Positions 38,322-46,971 of a stretch of 64,000 bases of DNA are shown one piece after another. Source of the DNA: Labrenzia sp. R4_2 (GTDB lineage: Bacteria; Pseudomonadota; Alphaproteobacteria; Rhizobiales; Stappiaceae); assembly GCF_017743865.1 (NCBI RefSeq), contig NZ_JAGHRJ010000002.1:496001-560000 (forward strand). The letters are read 5' to 3'. The position numbers were made by a program, and so were the translations under genes. The stretch's first letter is position 1. Each line of letters opens with the position of its first letter. The notes under the pieces were generated by a model. The model saw only the letters and a program-made list of their open reading frames with translations, was not told the DNA's origin and searched no databases.

Positions 38322-39173
38322 TCAATCCGGCCGGTGTGGATGAATGGGGAGTTTGTCGCCCCGACGCCCCGCGATCAGATGCCAGGCCAGCATCATCCCA
38401 AATGGCAAAGACGGCCAGACAAACCACAGAGTCGACAGCCCCGACGTCAGCAAATTGAGGACGAAGAAGAACCCAATCATGAAAACACAGGACTGGACCC
38501 GCCTCGGTTGAGACCGGATCCACCGGCGCGCCTGTTCAAATCCGTTCGCCACCGCCTGCGTGTCTTTTTCCCAATTGCCACGACTGTTGGGTTCAGCAGT
38601 GTCCTGCAAATCGTCCTCATTAGATCCAGCGGTCTCAGGAGAATTCCGGCCGCCCAAGCGCACAGAGAAAGTCTGCACTGGCTCGGAGACGTTCTTGACC
38701 TGCTTTGGACCGAGAGGTTCGAAGCCGAGCGCCAGTTTTGTACGGACCTGGTCGTAAACGGATTGCGACAGCATGATGCCGCCCTTTGGGGCCAATTCCT
38801 GCAGCCGCGCCGCCACGTTGACACCGTCTCCGTAAATGTCATCGCCCTCAATCATGACATCACCAAGATTCAACCCGATCCGGAACTCCATCCGGGTCGT
38901 GTCCGGCAACTCAGCGTTTTTGTGAGACAGCTCATTTTGTATTTCGACAGCACATTGCACAGCTTCAATCACAGAAGAAAACTCAACGATGACCGCATCG
39001 CCCCATGTGTTGACGATGCGTCCGTTGTGGCGTGCTGTGAGAGAAGACATGATACTGCGGTAGGTTTTCAGACGATTCAGCGTGCCGTCTTCATCCTGCT
39101 CCATGAGCCTGGAATAGTGTGCAACATCTGCACACATGATCGCGGCCAAACGGCGCTTCGCCCGTTCCATCAA
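38322..39173 (-). CDS. Class III cyclase with C-terminal 2TM region
   Basis: 283 aa. The N-terminal cyclase domain has metal Asp residues in MCADVAHYS and NTWGDAVIVEF; DGVNVAARL supplies the catalytic Asn/Arg. The position of the purine-contact Lys is Asn (GRIVNTWGD), as in many members of this subgroup. A linker leads to two membrane segments near 227-265. The membrane part lies after the catalytic domain, unlike most cyclases. Product (cAMP, cGMP) not determinable. Confidence 0.87.
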   Translation of the reverse strand: MMERAKRRLAAIMCADVAHYSRLMEQDEDGTLNRLKTYRSIMSSLTARHNGRIVNTWGDAVIVEFSSVIEAVQCAVEIQNELSHKNAELPDTTRMEFRIGLNLGDVMIEGDDIYGDGVNVAARLQELAPKGGIMLSQSVYDQVRTKLALGFEPLGPKQVKNVSEPVQTFSVRLGGRNSPETAGSNEDDLQDTAEPNSRGNWEKDTQAVANGFEQARRWIRSQPRRVQSCVFMIGFFFVLNLLTSGLSTLWFVWPSLPFGMMLAWHLIAGRRGDKLPIHPHRPD

Positions 39174-39317
39174 TCTACCCCTGATTGCCCGACACCCGAT
39201 AACAAACTTGTGACCGGCACCTTAGTTAGGAATGGGAATCTTCGGCTGAAATTGCAAGGAAAAACCTTTGTCAATTGTTGCAATGCCAACCGTCAGATGA
39301 GTTCCGGTCGCGGTATC

Positions 39318-39722
39318 CTATTGCGTTTCAGCCAGCGTTCTCAAAGCGTTCAGCGCATCTTCCGCCCGTTCTTCAGGAACAAAAACATGGTCGTGAAAAA
39401 ACGCCGCAACCACGTTTGCCGGGATGCCCTGCTCCGCCAATGCTTTGGCAACAGCTGCCGTCAATCCAACTGCTTCAAGCGACGAATGCACAGTCAGTGT
39501 GATCCTGCGAAACCATTCTGCCTCTGCCAGTCCGAGCTCACGTGCCCGTTCCAACGGGAGAATGGCCGTCATGCCTTCCGTTTCAGAAAAAAGACCGATC
39601 GGTTCGTATTCGGCGAGTTCAACCAGGCTCTTGGTCGCGAACGTGCAAAACACATAGGGCTCAGGATCCAGCATCGGCCGCATATGGGAGATCAAGTTTT
39701 GAAGGTCGGTCTCACCGGTCAT
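39318..39722 (-). CDS. ACT-domain protein (DUF2241/COG3602)
   Basis: 134 aa, two ACT-like units: an N-terminal DUF2241 half (DPEPYVFCTFA) and a C-terminal CASTOR/ACT half (RITLTVHSSLEAVGLTAAVAKAL ... IPANVVAAFFHDHVFVP). ACT domains bind amino acids; no catalytic domain is attached, so it is probably an amino-acid-responsive regulator of unknown target. Confidence 0.88.
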   Translation of the reverse strand: MTGETDLQNLISHMRPMLDPEPYVFCTFATKSLVELAEYEPIGLFSETEGMTAILPLERARELGLAEAEWFRRITLTVHSSLEAVGLTAAVAKALAEQGIPANVVAAFFHDHVFVPEERAEDALNALRTLAETQ

Positions 39723-39753
39723 GATTGTTCTTTTCTATCAGTTAACTGTATTT

Positions 39754-40188
39754 CTAGAATCGCGGCCATCTTCCCCGCCCCGCATCCCGGCCTGCTATAT
39801 GCCAGTAAACCAAACCGGCGAGCGCACCGGAGCTCATAAACGACACAAGATCAAACAGGGTATACACCTGATCGTCTATCACTCTGGTGACCCCAAAACC
39901 TATTACAGCACCGGACAACGTGTAAAAGATCCAATGTTGAATGTGAAACATTTCCGCTGTTATGAGAATGAAGGTGACGGGCAAAATACTCAGAGCATAA
40001 GCAAAGAAAACCAAAACAATTGTCACAATGAATACGGCAAATATCGAACCAGTTGGCCGGTCAGTTGACTCTGAGAAATAGCCAGATAGCAATAATAGGA
40101 AAATCAACAAAACTATTGCTGCTGTGACGCATCCATAAAAATACCCTTTCATTATCCGCCAGAGGGCAAAATCTTCATGTGCGGTCAA
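39754..40188 (-). CDS. Four-pass membrane protein of unknown function
   Basis: 144 aa with four hydrophobic segments (about 13-37, 46-70, 72-95, 112-130). Composition is AT-richer than flanking genes. No family recognised. The ORF is closed by a stop shortly before the ACT gene and shows no clear ribosome site, so the start is uncertain. Confidence 0.6.
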   Translation of the reverse strand: MTAHEDFALWRIMKGYFYGCVTAAIVLLIFLLLLSGYFSESTDRPTGSIFAVFIVTIVLVFFAYALSILPVTFILITAEMFHIQHWIFYTLSGAVIGFGVTRVIDDQVYTLFDLVSFMSSGALAGLVYWHIAGRDAGRGRWPRF

Positions 40189-40223
40189 CTGTTTCCCCTG
40201 ACACAGACTTCGAAAGCCCGAGA

Positions 40224-42011
40224 CTAAACACCCGCCAGAAACACAACAAGAAGCCCACTGCCGATGGCCAAGAGTTTCTGCAGCGGCTTTGTAAACCCGA
40301 TCACGCCAAAGGAAATCAGGGCGAGACCGAGCCCGATCTTGGCCGCAGCCAACAGCGCGAAAATTGGCGCTTCCGACAGGACAATCACCGACGGGTTGGC
40401 GATCATCGCCAAGGGAATGACGTAGAGCCCAATGCCCAGCGCCATCGCCGTGAAGGCCACTTTCAGCCAGTTTTCGCCGATCATCCCGGCTGCAATGAAA
40501 ACCGCCCCACAGACTGGGGGCGTGATGGTAGAAATCAGCGCAAACCAGAACACAAACAAATGCGCCTGAAGCGGCTCAAGGCCCTGCTCGATGAGCGCTG
40601 GTCCCGCAACAGACACACAGATGACGTAAGCCGCCGTCGTTGGAACTTCCATGCCCAGAACCAGACAGGCAATGGCTGTCAGCAAAAGGGCCGGCCACAA
40701 GTAACCGCCGGACCCGGAAAGGATCAACGAGGTGATTTTTACACCGAGCCCCGTAATCGCGAGAACACCGATGATGATCGAGGCGCAGATGATGATCGAG
40801 GCGATGACGGAGACTTGGCGCGCTGCATTTAAAAAGGCGCTTTCCAACCGTCCAAGGATCTCCTTGCCCGAAGCCACACCTTTCGCAGTAAAAAACAGAA
40901 GTAGAAAGCCTGCCAGAATGGCGAGGCAGGCCGCATATTGCGGTGTGTATTTCGCGCCGAACATTCCGTAAAGCAGCACCGCAAACGGCACCATGAAGAA
41001 AGCCGAGGTGATGAGCACCTGGCGGACCGGTGGCTGATCCTCCTTCGCAACGGCTTTCAGATCATGATGACGGGCATAGGCGTTGATCCCGATCCAGACC
41101 GCGAAAAAGTAGAGGATCGCCGGCAACAGCGCGGCCATCATGATCTGCGTGTACGGCACCCGGGTCAGTTCGACCATGACAAAAGCGCCTGCCCCCATCA
41201 GCGGCGGCATGATCTGACCACCAGAAGACGCAACAGCCTCAACAGCGCCAGCCAAACGTTTGGGATATCCCAGCCGGGTCATCGCCGGCAGTGTGATTGC
41301 GCCGGTCGAAGCGACATTCGCCGACGCAGAACCGGAGATGGACCCAAAAAGGGCCGAAGACAGCACGGACACCTTCGCCGCACCGCCCTTGAGACGGCCC
41401 GCGGCGGCCGCTGCCAGATTCATGAAGCCTTGGCCCGCTTCCCCGGCATTCAAGACCGCGCCGAAGATCACAAAGATCGCAACCACATTGACCGACACCC
41501 CGGTCAGGCTGCCCCAGATACCGCCTTCGGCGATGGTGAGGGTTCCAAGAAAGCTGGCCAGCGGTGTTCCGGAATGCCCGAATTCACCGGGAATATGCTG
41601 GCCGAACAATCCGTAAGCCAGCGCGAGCGCTGCCACAATCGGCAGTGGCCAGCCGATGGCACGGCGAGCACCTTCCAAAACCACGATCAAAAGCACCGCA
41701 GCCACCCAATACTGAAAGGAGCTTTCCAGAAAGCCATACTGATCCGATAACACATTCTGATTGACCGCCACCCAAAGGCACGCAGCCACACCAAGGGCAC
41801 ACAATAAAGCGCCGCTTGCGCGCTTAAGCAATCCACCGTCAACGAACAGGAAGATCCACGGCAAGGCCAAGGCCAGGTGCAGCGGTCGGCTGACCAGGTT
41901 TGGAACCAGACCGGAAAAGATCAGCCCGAGGTGAAACACCACGAGGATCACGGCAAGGCAAAGCATCAGGGTTCGCCAGACAGGCGACGTCGGGGTGTCA
42001 GTGCTGATCAT
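40224..42011 (-). CDS. TRAP transporter fused permease (TAXI type)
   Basis: 595-aa inner-membrane protein joining the small (DctQ-like, about 1-130) and large (DctM-like) TRAP permease subunits. DctM signatures: GSISGSASANVASTGAITLPAM near 222-243 and SGGQIMPPLMGAGAF near 262-276. Operates with the periplasmic TAXI protein encoded 62 bases upstream. Imports an organic solute with Na+; the gene neighbourhood hints at a guanidino or amine compound (inference). Confidence 0.94.
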   Translation of the reverse strand: MISTDTPTSPVWRTLMLCLAVILVVFHLGLIFSGLVPNLVSRPLHLALALPWIFLFVDGGLLKRASGALLCALGVAACLWVAVNQNVLSDQYGFLESSFQYWVAAVLLIVVLEGARRAIGWPLPIVAALALAYGLFGQHIPGEFGHSGTPLASFLGTLTIAEGGIWGSLTGVSVNVVAIFVIFGAVLNAGEAGQGFMNLAAAAAGRLKGGAAKVSVLSSALFGSISGSASANVASTGAITLPAMTRLGYPKRLAGAVEAVASSGGQIMPPLMGAGAFVMVELTRVPYTQIMMAALLPAILYFFAVWIGINAYARHHDLKAVAKEDQPPVRQVLITSAFFMVPFAVLLYGMFGAKYTPQYAACLAILAGFLLLFFTAKGVASGKEILGRLESAFLNAARQVSVIASIIICASIIIGVLAITGLGVKITSLILSGSGGYLWPALLLTAIACLVLGMEVPTTAAYVICVSVAGPALIEQGLEPLQAHLFVFWFALISTITPPVCGAVFIAAGMIGENWLKVAFTAMALGIGLYVIPLAMIANPSVIVLSEAPIFALLAAAKIGLGLALISFGVIGFTKPLQKLLAIGSGLLVVFLAGV

Positions 42012-42073
42012 GGAAACTGTTCAAAAAAGAGAGATCCGGCGCCAAATGAGCGCCGGACCGGGAGACAATTGCG

Positions 42074-43030
42074 TTACTTTTGAGCATCCGTGAGATCGAT
42101 GCCTGCTTCCTGGTAATAGCGCACGGCACCTGGATGGATTTTGCCGGTGATGTTTTCCATCAGACCCTGATCCACACCGTTCCACCAAGCTGCGCCCTCA
42201 CCCATCTTCGCCTTCTGCTCCCAAAAGGTCTTGGTCAGGGCGTAGGCCGTGTCGTCATCCATCGCAGTCGTGGTGAAGGCGACCACCGGCAAGGATGTCG
42301 TGGTGATGTCCTCGCTCTGTCCGGCATAGGTGCCAGCTGGAATGACCAGCTTGGCCCGCTTGGATTGCGCGATCTGATCATCAGACAATGAAATGACATT
42401 CACTCCAGTCGATGCAGCCGCTTCAATGACGTTCGGTGCCGGCCAGGACCCGGCGGTTACAAATCCGTCGATTTGGCCATTCTTGAGCGCTGCAACCGCG
42501 TTGGACAGCTCAACCTCGGCAAGATCTACCTTGCCTTCCAGGCCGAACAGTTTGAGATACTTCTCTCCTTCACGCGCCCCAAAAGAGCCTTTGCCGAGCA
42601 AAATGGTTTTGCCTTCCATTCCGGCGAAATCGGTCACACCACTCTTTTCAGACATGACGAAGTGCATGGTCAGCGAAGGGATCGGAAAGAGGGCGCGGAT
42701 CTCGTCAAATTTCGGATCGCCCTTGCCCTCGAACATGGCTTTGCCGCCCTGGGCAAGCCTCACGAGCACCGGCGGCGTCGTGAAGACATAGTCTCCGCCG
42801 CGCGCGCGGGCTTCCATCACGTTTTGAACAGAACCCTGGCTTTCTTCAACGGTGACGATGATGTCGCCATTGCTGCCTTCCTTGACCGCTTCTGCGATCT
42901 GAACGCCCATTTGGTAGTAGGACGAGGTGGACTTCGCCGACTTGTAAGTGATGCGCGTTTCCGCTTGTGCTTGAACGGCACCAAACGACAAGGACAGGCC
43001 AATGGCTAGTTTCAAAAGGCCGGATTTCAT
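42074..43030 (-). CDS. TAXI-family TRAP substrate-binding protein
   Basis: 318-aa periplasmic binding protein. Signal peptide about 22 residues (MKSGLLKLAIGLSLSFGAVQA). Family features: ITYKSAKSTSSYYQMGVQIAEAV, GSVQNVMEARARGGDYVFT, GSWPAPNVIEAAASTG. ATG 43030 has a GGGAG ribosome site; the longer frame start does not. Delivers the ligand to the fused permease downstream. Ligand unknown. Confidence 0.94.
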   Translation of the reverse strand: MKSGLLKLAIGLSLSFGAVQAQAETRITYKSAKSTSSYYQMGVQIAEAVKEGSNGDIIVTVEESQGSVQNVMEARARGGDYVFTTPPVLVRLAQGGKAMFEGKGDPKFDEIRALFPIPSLTMHFVMSEKSGVTDFAGMEGKTILLGKGSFGAREGEKYLKLFGLEGKVDLAEVELSNAVAALKNGQIDGFVTAGSWPAPNVIEAAASTGVNVISLSDDQIAQSKRAKLVIPAGTYAGQSEDITTTSLPVVAFTTTAMDDDTAYALTKTFWEQKAKMGEGAAWWNGVDQGLMENITGKIHPGAVRYYQEAGIDLTDAQK

Positions 43031-43198
43031 GCGTTCGCTCCCTATGGTTTTGATCAACGTTATTGGGAGCTTGGCAGCGGTGCAATGCTATTACGGAAAG
43101 AAATAATACTCATACCGTTCAAACCTGCCGGAATGACCGTAAAACTACCGTATGTGTTGGGACCCTACACCGGTATTACCCCAAATTTCCACCGCCGA

Positions 43199-43585
43199 TC
43201 AGGCGATGGTTGGCTCCCAAATTCCCTTAACAGGCTCGGCTTCTGAGTCTCCCGGCCATGGCGGCATGGAGATACAAATAAACTTCAGCGGCTGATCGCC
43301 GTCGCAGCGGTATTGAAACGCTGTGCCAACCGGAATGTCGATCGACACTCCAGCTTCCAGAACCACCGTTTCTTCACGCCCTTCCCGTGCACGCCAGATC
43401 TGACCGCGCCCCTCCAGCACATGCCAGAACTCGCTCACGGTCTTCAAACGGCATCCTTTGTTCACCTGCCCGGGCGGTACTGTGCTGTGGATCATGTTCC
43501 CCGTCTCGCCGTCCATAATGTACCGGATTTGAGCACCGGCGGGCGATTTGGCATCCGGCTTTTCCGGCAATTTGGTTGTTTTCAT
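43199..43585 (-). CDS. Cupin-domain protein
   Basis: 128-aa single-domain cupin (TVPPGQVNKGCR; EFWHVLEGRGQIW; GVSIDIPVGTAFQYRC). Only one His in the first motif region is evident, so metal binding is uncertain. Its ATG overlaps the stop of the ureohydrolase gene (ATGA), so the two proteins are made together; the TAXI gene follows after 168 bases. Confidence 0.85.
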   Translation of the reverse strand: MKTTKLPEKPDAKSPAGAQIRYIMDGETGNMIHSTVPPGQVNKGCRLKTVSEFWHVLEGRGQIWRAREGREETVVLEAGVSIDIPVGTAFQYRCDGDQPLKFICISMPPWPGDSEAEPVKGIWEPTIA

Positions 43586-44559
43586 CCCTGCTCCGTTCCT
43601 TTCAGGTTCAAGGCCATATTGCACAAGAGTTCGAACATGATCGACACGCCCAGAAAGGCCGTCCCGCCGCTTTGATCGAACGGCGGCGACACCTCAACAA
43701 GATCAGCGCCGACAATATTGACCCCGTCCAGCATTCGGGCGACTTGCAGCGCTTCAAAAGAGTTCGGACCGCCGACTTCCGGTGTGCCGGTCCCCGGTGC
43801 AAACGCCGGATCGACAAAATCGATGTCGTAGGAGACATAGGTCGCGCCTTGACCAGCGATCTCCTTTGCCTCCGCCAGGACATCCTGCACCCCGCGGGCG
43901 AAATACTCCTCGATGGCAATCACCCGAATGCCGACACTTTCGGCAAAGTCCCGGTCTTCAAAATCATAGGCCGTGCCCCGGATTCCGATCTGCACGACCC
44001 GTTTGGGGTCCAGCAGCCCCTCCTCGACCGCGCGCCGGAAGGGCGTTCCGTGGGTGTATTGCATGCCGCCGAAATAGCTCTTGAATAGATCCGTATGGCT
44101 GTCGAAATGGATCATCCCAACCGGGCCGTGCTTGTTTGCAATCGCTCGGAGTATCGGCAGGGAACACAGGTGATCACCACCCGCTGTCAGCGGTACAACA
44201 CCCGCCTCCAGAACGTCATCATAGAACGCAGTCATGCGGTGAAGGCTGTCGTCAACGCTTGCCGGGTTGGGGCCGACATCACCAAGATCCGCGCAATTGA
44301 CCAGTTCAAACGGCCGGACGCCGGTGTCCCCGTTTTGGGCCCGGATCATTGTCGAGGCATCCCGGAGCTGCCGCGGACCGTGGCGCGGCCCCGGCCTGTT
44401 GGTCGTGCCGCCATCCCACGGCGCTCCGATCAGACCGATCTGCACGTCCGCCAGCCGGGGACTGTCGAGTTCGACATGCGGCAGCCGCATGAAGGTCGGC
44501 ACACCGGCAAAGCGCGGCAGGTCGAACCCGGAAACGGGCTGAAAGAACGGATCTGACAT
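43582..44559 (-). CDS. Agmatinase-family ureohydrolase
   Basis: 325-aa dinuclear-metal hydrolase that cleaves a guanidino group, releasing urea. All metal ligands are present: H130 (GGDHL), D153/H155/D157 (FDSHTDLF) and D245/D247 (YDIDFVDP). Substrate could be agmatine, guanidinobutyrate, guanidinopropionate or another guanidino compound; sequence alone does not tell. ATG 44559 has a GGGAG site. First gene of the leftward operon with cupin and TRAP genes, and divergent from a guanidine exporter. Confidence 0.92.
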   Translation of the reverse strand: MSDPFFQPVSGFDLPRFAGVPTFMRLPHVELDSPRLADVQIGLIGAPWDGGTTNRPGPRHGPRQLRDASTMIRAQNGDTGVRPFELVNCADLGDVGPNPASVDDSLHRMTAFYDDVLEAGVVPLTAGGDHLCSLPILRAIANKHGPVGMIHFDSHTDLFKSYFGGMQYTHGTPFRRAVEEGLLDPKRVVQIGIRGTAYDFEDRDFAESVGIRVIAIEEYFARGVQDVLAEAKEIAGQGATYVSYDIDFVDPAFAPGTGTPEVGGPNSFEALQVARMLDGVNIVGADLVEVSPPFDQSGGTAFLGVSIMFELLCNMALNLKGTEQG

Positions 44560-44596
44560 GAACAACTCCCAAGGCGAGACGGCTGGAGCAAAAGGT

Positions 44597-44618
44597 GTCT
44601 GATTGAACATAACCAGAC
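44597..44618. promoter_or_regulatory. Dyad upstream of the ureohydrolase operon
   Basis: GTCTG-A-TT-GAACAT-AA-C-CAGAC is a 22-base imperfect dyad about 40 bases upstream of the ureohydrolase start, a plausible operator. No cognate regulator is encoded nearby. Low confidence. Confidence 0.35.
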
Positions 44619-44653
44619 TTGAACCCGTCAAGGGACTTCTTATCTCTCGGTCA

Positions 44654-44699
44654 CGTGGACGTCCGCGTATTCCCTAAAAAATCAATCCGGGACGACCCG
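44654..44699 (+). promoter_or_regulatory. Guanidine-II (mini-ykkC) riboswitch
   Basis: Two short hairpins lie in tandem: CGTGG-ACGT-CCGCG (44654-44667) and CGGG-ACGA-CCCG (44688-44699), about 20 bases apart. Guanidine-II riboswitches consist of two such stems with ACGR loops that kiss through their CG dinucleotides. The second loop fits exactly; the first (ACGT) deviates at the last position. The ribosome site GGAGAC begins 6 bases after the second hairpin, fitting translational control of the exporter gene. A guanidinium exporter is the expected downstream gene. Confidence 0.82.
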
Positions 44700-44714
44700 A
44701 GCATGGAGACAAAC

Positions 44715-45026
44715 ATGGCTTGGGTCTTTTTGTTACTGGCCGGCCTTTTGGAAATCATATGGGCGTATGCGATGAAACAGTCGCACGGCTTCAGTCGCCT
44801 CTTGCCAACCCTCGTCATGGCGGTGGCCATGGCCGGGTCTTTCGGCTTGCTGGCCGTTTCGATGCGCAGCTTGCCGCTCGGAACGGCTTACATGATCTGG
44901 ACCGGGATTGGTGCCATCGGCGCTTTTGCTGTCGGTGTCTGGATCCTTGGCGAAGCAATCTCCCCACAACGCCTGATCGCGGCACTGCTGATCGTCGCTG
45001 GCATGGTGACCATGAAACTGTCTTGA
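44715..45026 (+). CDS. gdx: Guanidinium exporter, SMR family (Gdx/SugE)
   Basis: 103-aa four-helix small multidrug resistance protein working as a dual-topology dimer. The proton/substrate Glu13 and Trp16 (LLEIIWAYAMK) match the Gdx subgroup, not EmrE. GTAYMIWTGIGA and GEAISPQR are subgroup-typical. ATG 44715 is preferred because GGAGAC lies just upstream; ATG 44703 is in frame. Presence of a guanidine-II riboswitch in front strongly supports guanidinium export. Confidence 0.93.
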   Translation: MAWVFLLLAGLLEIIWAYAMKQSHGFSRLLPTLVMAVAMAGSFGLLAVSMRSLPLGTAYMIWTGIGAIGAFAVGVWILGEAISPQRLIAALLIVAGMVTMKLS

Positions 45027-45064
45027 TCACACCGGCTGCGCCAACAAGACCGGATCGGCGTGGG

Positions 45065-45754
45065 CTACCACTCGATCCGTTCGCCCATGTGATCAAAATA
45101 GCCGCCGGTCTCAGCAGGTGTCAGGCCATTGATCACCGACAGCAGGCGTTCGGCGGCCTTTTCGGGCGCCTGCACCTCCAGACCCGATTTGGCAAACCCT
45201 TCGGTCAGAGGTGTTCGCACGGTTCCAGGATGCAGCGCCACACAGACCGCGTGCGGTTTGCGTCGCGCGAGCTCAATGGACGCGGTCCGCACAAGCTGAT
45301 TAAGGGCGGCTTTCGATGCCCGGTAACCGTACCAGCCCCCCAGATTGTTGTCTGAAATGGATCCAACCCGCGCCGACAGTGTTGCAAAGACGCTTTTGCC
45401 TTCTTTGGGCAGGAGCGGAAGGAAATGCTTCATCAAGAGCGCCGGACCGATGGCGTTGATGGCATAAGATTCTGCAAGTGCTTGGGGGTCCAACTCCCGA
45501 AGGCTCTTTTCCGGCTTGCGATCGCCGAGCGTCAAAGCTCCTGTTGCATCAAAAACGAGCCGCAGATCATCCCCCTGCCCGGCAACCCACTTGGCAGCGG
45601 CTTGAATGCTGATCTCGTCGAGCAAATCCAAACCTGGATGTGTTCTGCGGGAAAGGCCAACCACGCGGTCATAAGGACCGGTTTCATCCAGCACCCGCAA
45701 CAAAGCGGACCCGATACCGCCCGTTGCCCCAATCACAATTGCCAAAGTACCCAT
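45065..45754 (-). CDS. Short-chain dehydrogenase/reductase (C-factor-like)
   Basis: 229-aa SDR. NAD(P) motif GATGGIGSAL near residues 8-17; catalytic motif YGYRASK with Tyr and Lys in place, unlike the SDR at 18.6 kb. ATG 45754 with AGGA upstream; longer starts are not supported. Substrate unknown. Convergent with gdx, 38-base gap. Confidence 0.9.
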   Translation of the reverse strand: MGTLAIVIGATGGIGSALLRVLDETGPYDRVVGLSRRTHPGLDLLDEISIQAAAKWVAGQGDDLRLVFDATGALTLGDRKPEKSLRELDPQALAESYAINAIGPALLMKHFLPLLPKEGKSVFATLSARVGSISDNNLGGWYGYRASKAALNQLVRTASIELARRKPHAVCVALHPGTVRTPLTEGFAKSGLEVQAPEKAAERLLSVINGLTPAETGGYFDHMGERIEW

Positions 45755-45929
45755 AGATCGTCCTGTTGCGTTTATGTCGTTACGCAGCAACGGCCAATCG
45801 GGATTTGTGGCAATTCCGGCAATCTCACGCGGCAAGATGATCGTGCGGAGTTGAGAGCACCGATTAACTTCAACTTAAAATATTTTTCCTAGTCAGAACC
45901 ACAACCATTGCACACAAAGTGAAATTGTC

Positions 45930-46829
45930 ATGGAAAGATTCCTTCGTCTGATTATCAGTCTCTCGTTGGGCGGTTTGGTCACGCTAATCGGCTTTGCAAT
46001 AACCGGCTATTCGGTACTTCAGATTTATGGAGCATATCGTGACTACAGCGACTTCGCGGAAAAAAGAGCCGTACTCGAGCTGGCTAGTGCACTGAGTGGT
46101 AGTACCGGGTATCTCGAAATAGCTGAAAAAGTCTTTTTCCTCATTGGGTTTCTGCCGCTCATATTAATCATACCGGGCGTTTTCCTATTCGGGTTTGGCG
46201 TCAGGCTCATGATCCGAAGAATACGAATGGGCCTACCAGAAGCGGCGCAAAGACCTAAAAGTGAAGCAGAGCTTTGGGGAAGCACCGCGATTTATGGTTT
46301 TGGCGTTCTTATAACCGCACCAGCTCTGTTTTTTGGTCTGCTCGATGCACCAGAGACGTTCTCGTGGGCGTTACACTCAAAGGAAACTGACGGGAAGGCC
46401 GTCAAAGTCTGGCATAGTGAAACCACCGGGAATAATGAACACGAACTCTCGAGAGTGCGAATTGAATACACCACCCTCGAAGGCAAAACAGAATTTGGGG
46501 AATTTGAAGCCAGAGAAGCATTTGCCCAAAATTTGACCCGTCACCCGGACATAAAAATCGCATACGTGCCTGGGAGACCCAAACAAGTTTATCCAGCGAA
46601 TAGAGTCCCCAGCATATACAGTGTCTTATGGGCCTTCATTTGGAGATTGGGAATGCTCTACTTGGCGATTTGCGGCCTTCTGGCAAACTTCATGCCTGAA
46701 AAGAGCCAAAGAGATCGCCGGTTTGACACTGCGGGCATTTCTCCCTCTGCATCCGATACTCAACCTCGACCAACCAATCAATTTCCCAGACAAAAGAGAA
46801 GCGGTTTTGGCCGTCGGGGGATGTCTTAA
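45930..46829 (+). CDS. DUF3592-like membrane protein
   Basis: 299 aa. Membrane segments near 8-32, 67-95, 114-136 and 229-252; between the third and fourth an extracytoplasmic DUF3592-like domain (VRIEYTTLEGKTEFGEFEAR ... IKIAYVPGRPKQVYPAN). Base composition is AT-richer than the flanking genes. Function unknown. A 10-bp hairpin follows the stop. Confidence 0.75.
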   Translation: MERFLRLIISLSLGGLVTLIGFAITGYSVLQIYGAYRDYSDFAEKRAVLELASALSGSTGYLEIAEKVFFLIGFLPLILIIPGVFLFGFGVRLMIRRIRMGLPEAAQRPKSEAELWGSTAIYGFGVLITAPALFFGLLDAPETFSWALHSKETDGKAVKVWHSETTGNNEHELSRVRIEYTTLEGKTEFGEFEAREAFAQNLTRHPDIKIAYVPGRPKQVYPANRVPSIYSVLWAFIWRLGMLYLAICGLLANFMPEKSQRDRRFDTAGISPSASDTQPRPTNQFPRQKRSGFGRRGMS

Positions 46830-46875
46830 GTAGTCTGGAATTTGTCTACGAAAACACCTGATATTTTGAATATGG

Positions 46876-46905
46876 AATGCCCCAGCAAGATTTTACTGGG
46901 GCATT
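46876..46905. terminator. Hairpin between convergent genes
   Basis: AATGCCCCAG (46876-46885) pairs perfectly with CTGGGGCATT (46896-46905) around a 10-base loop. The T-run is short on both sides. Confidence 0.65.
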
Positions 46906-46971
46906 AAGAACCTTGGCGTTCTGCTTCACGCTATCGCAAGTAAATATCCCAATACGACCTGCCTAGCGCGA

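Noticed and set aside
38334-39839. 501-codon open frame on the plus strand
   Set aside because: It runs antisense across the class III cyclase and ACT genes, which have clear domains; its own translation is rich in Arg/Gln/His with no recognisable domain.
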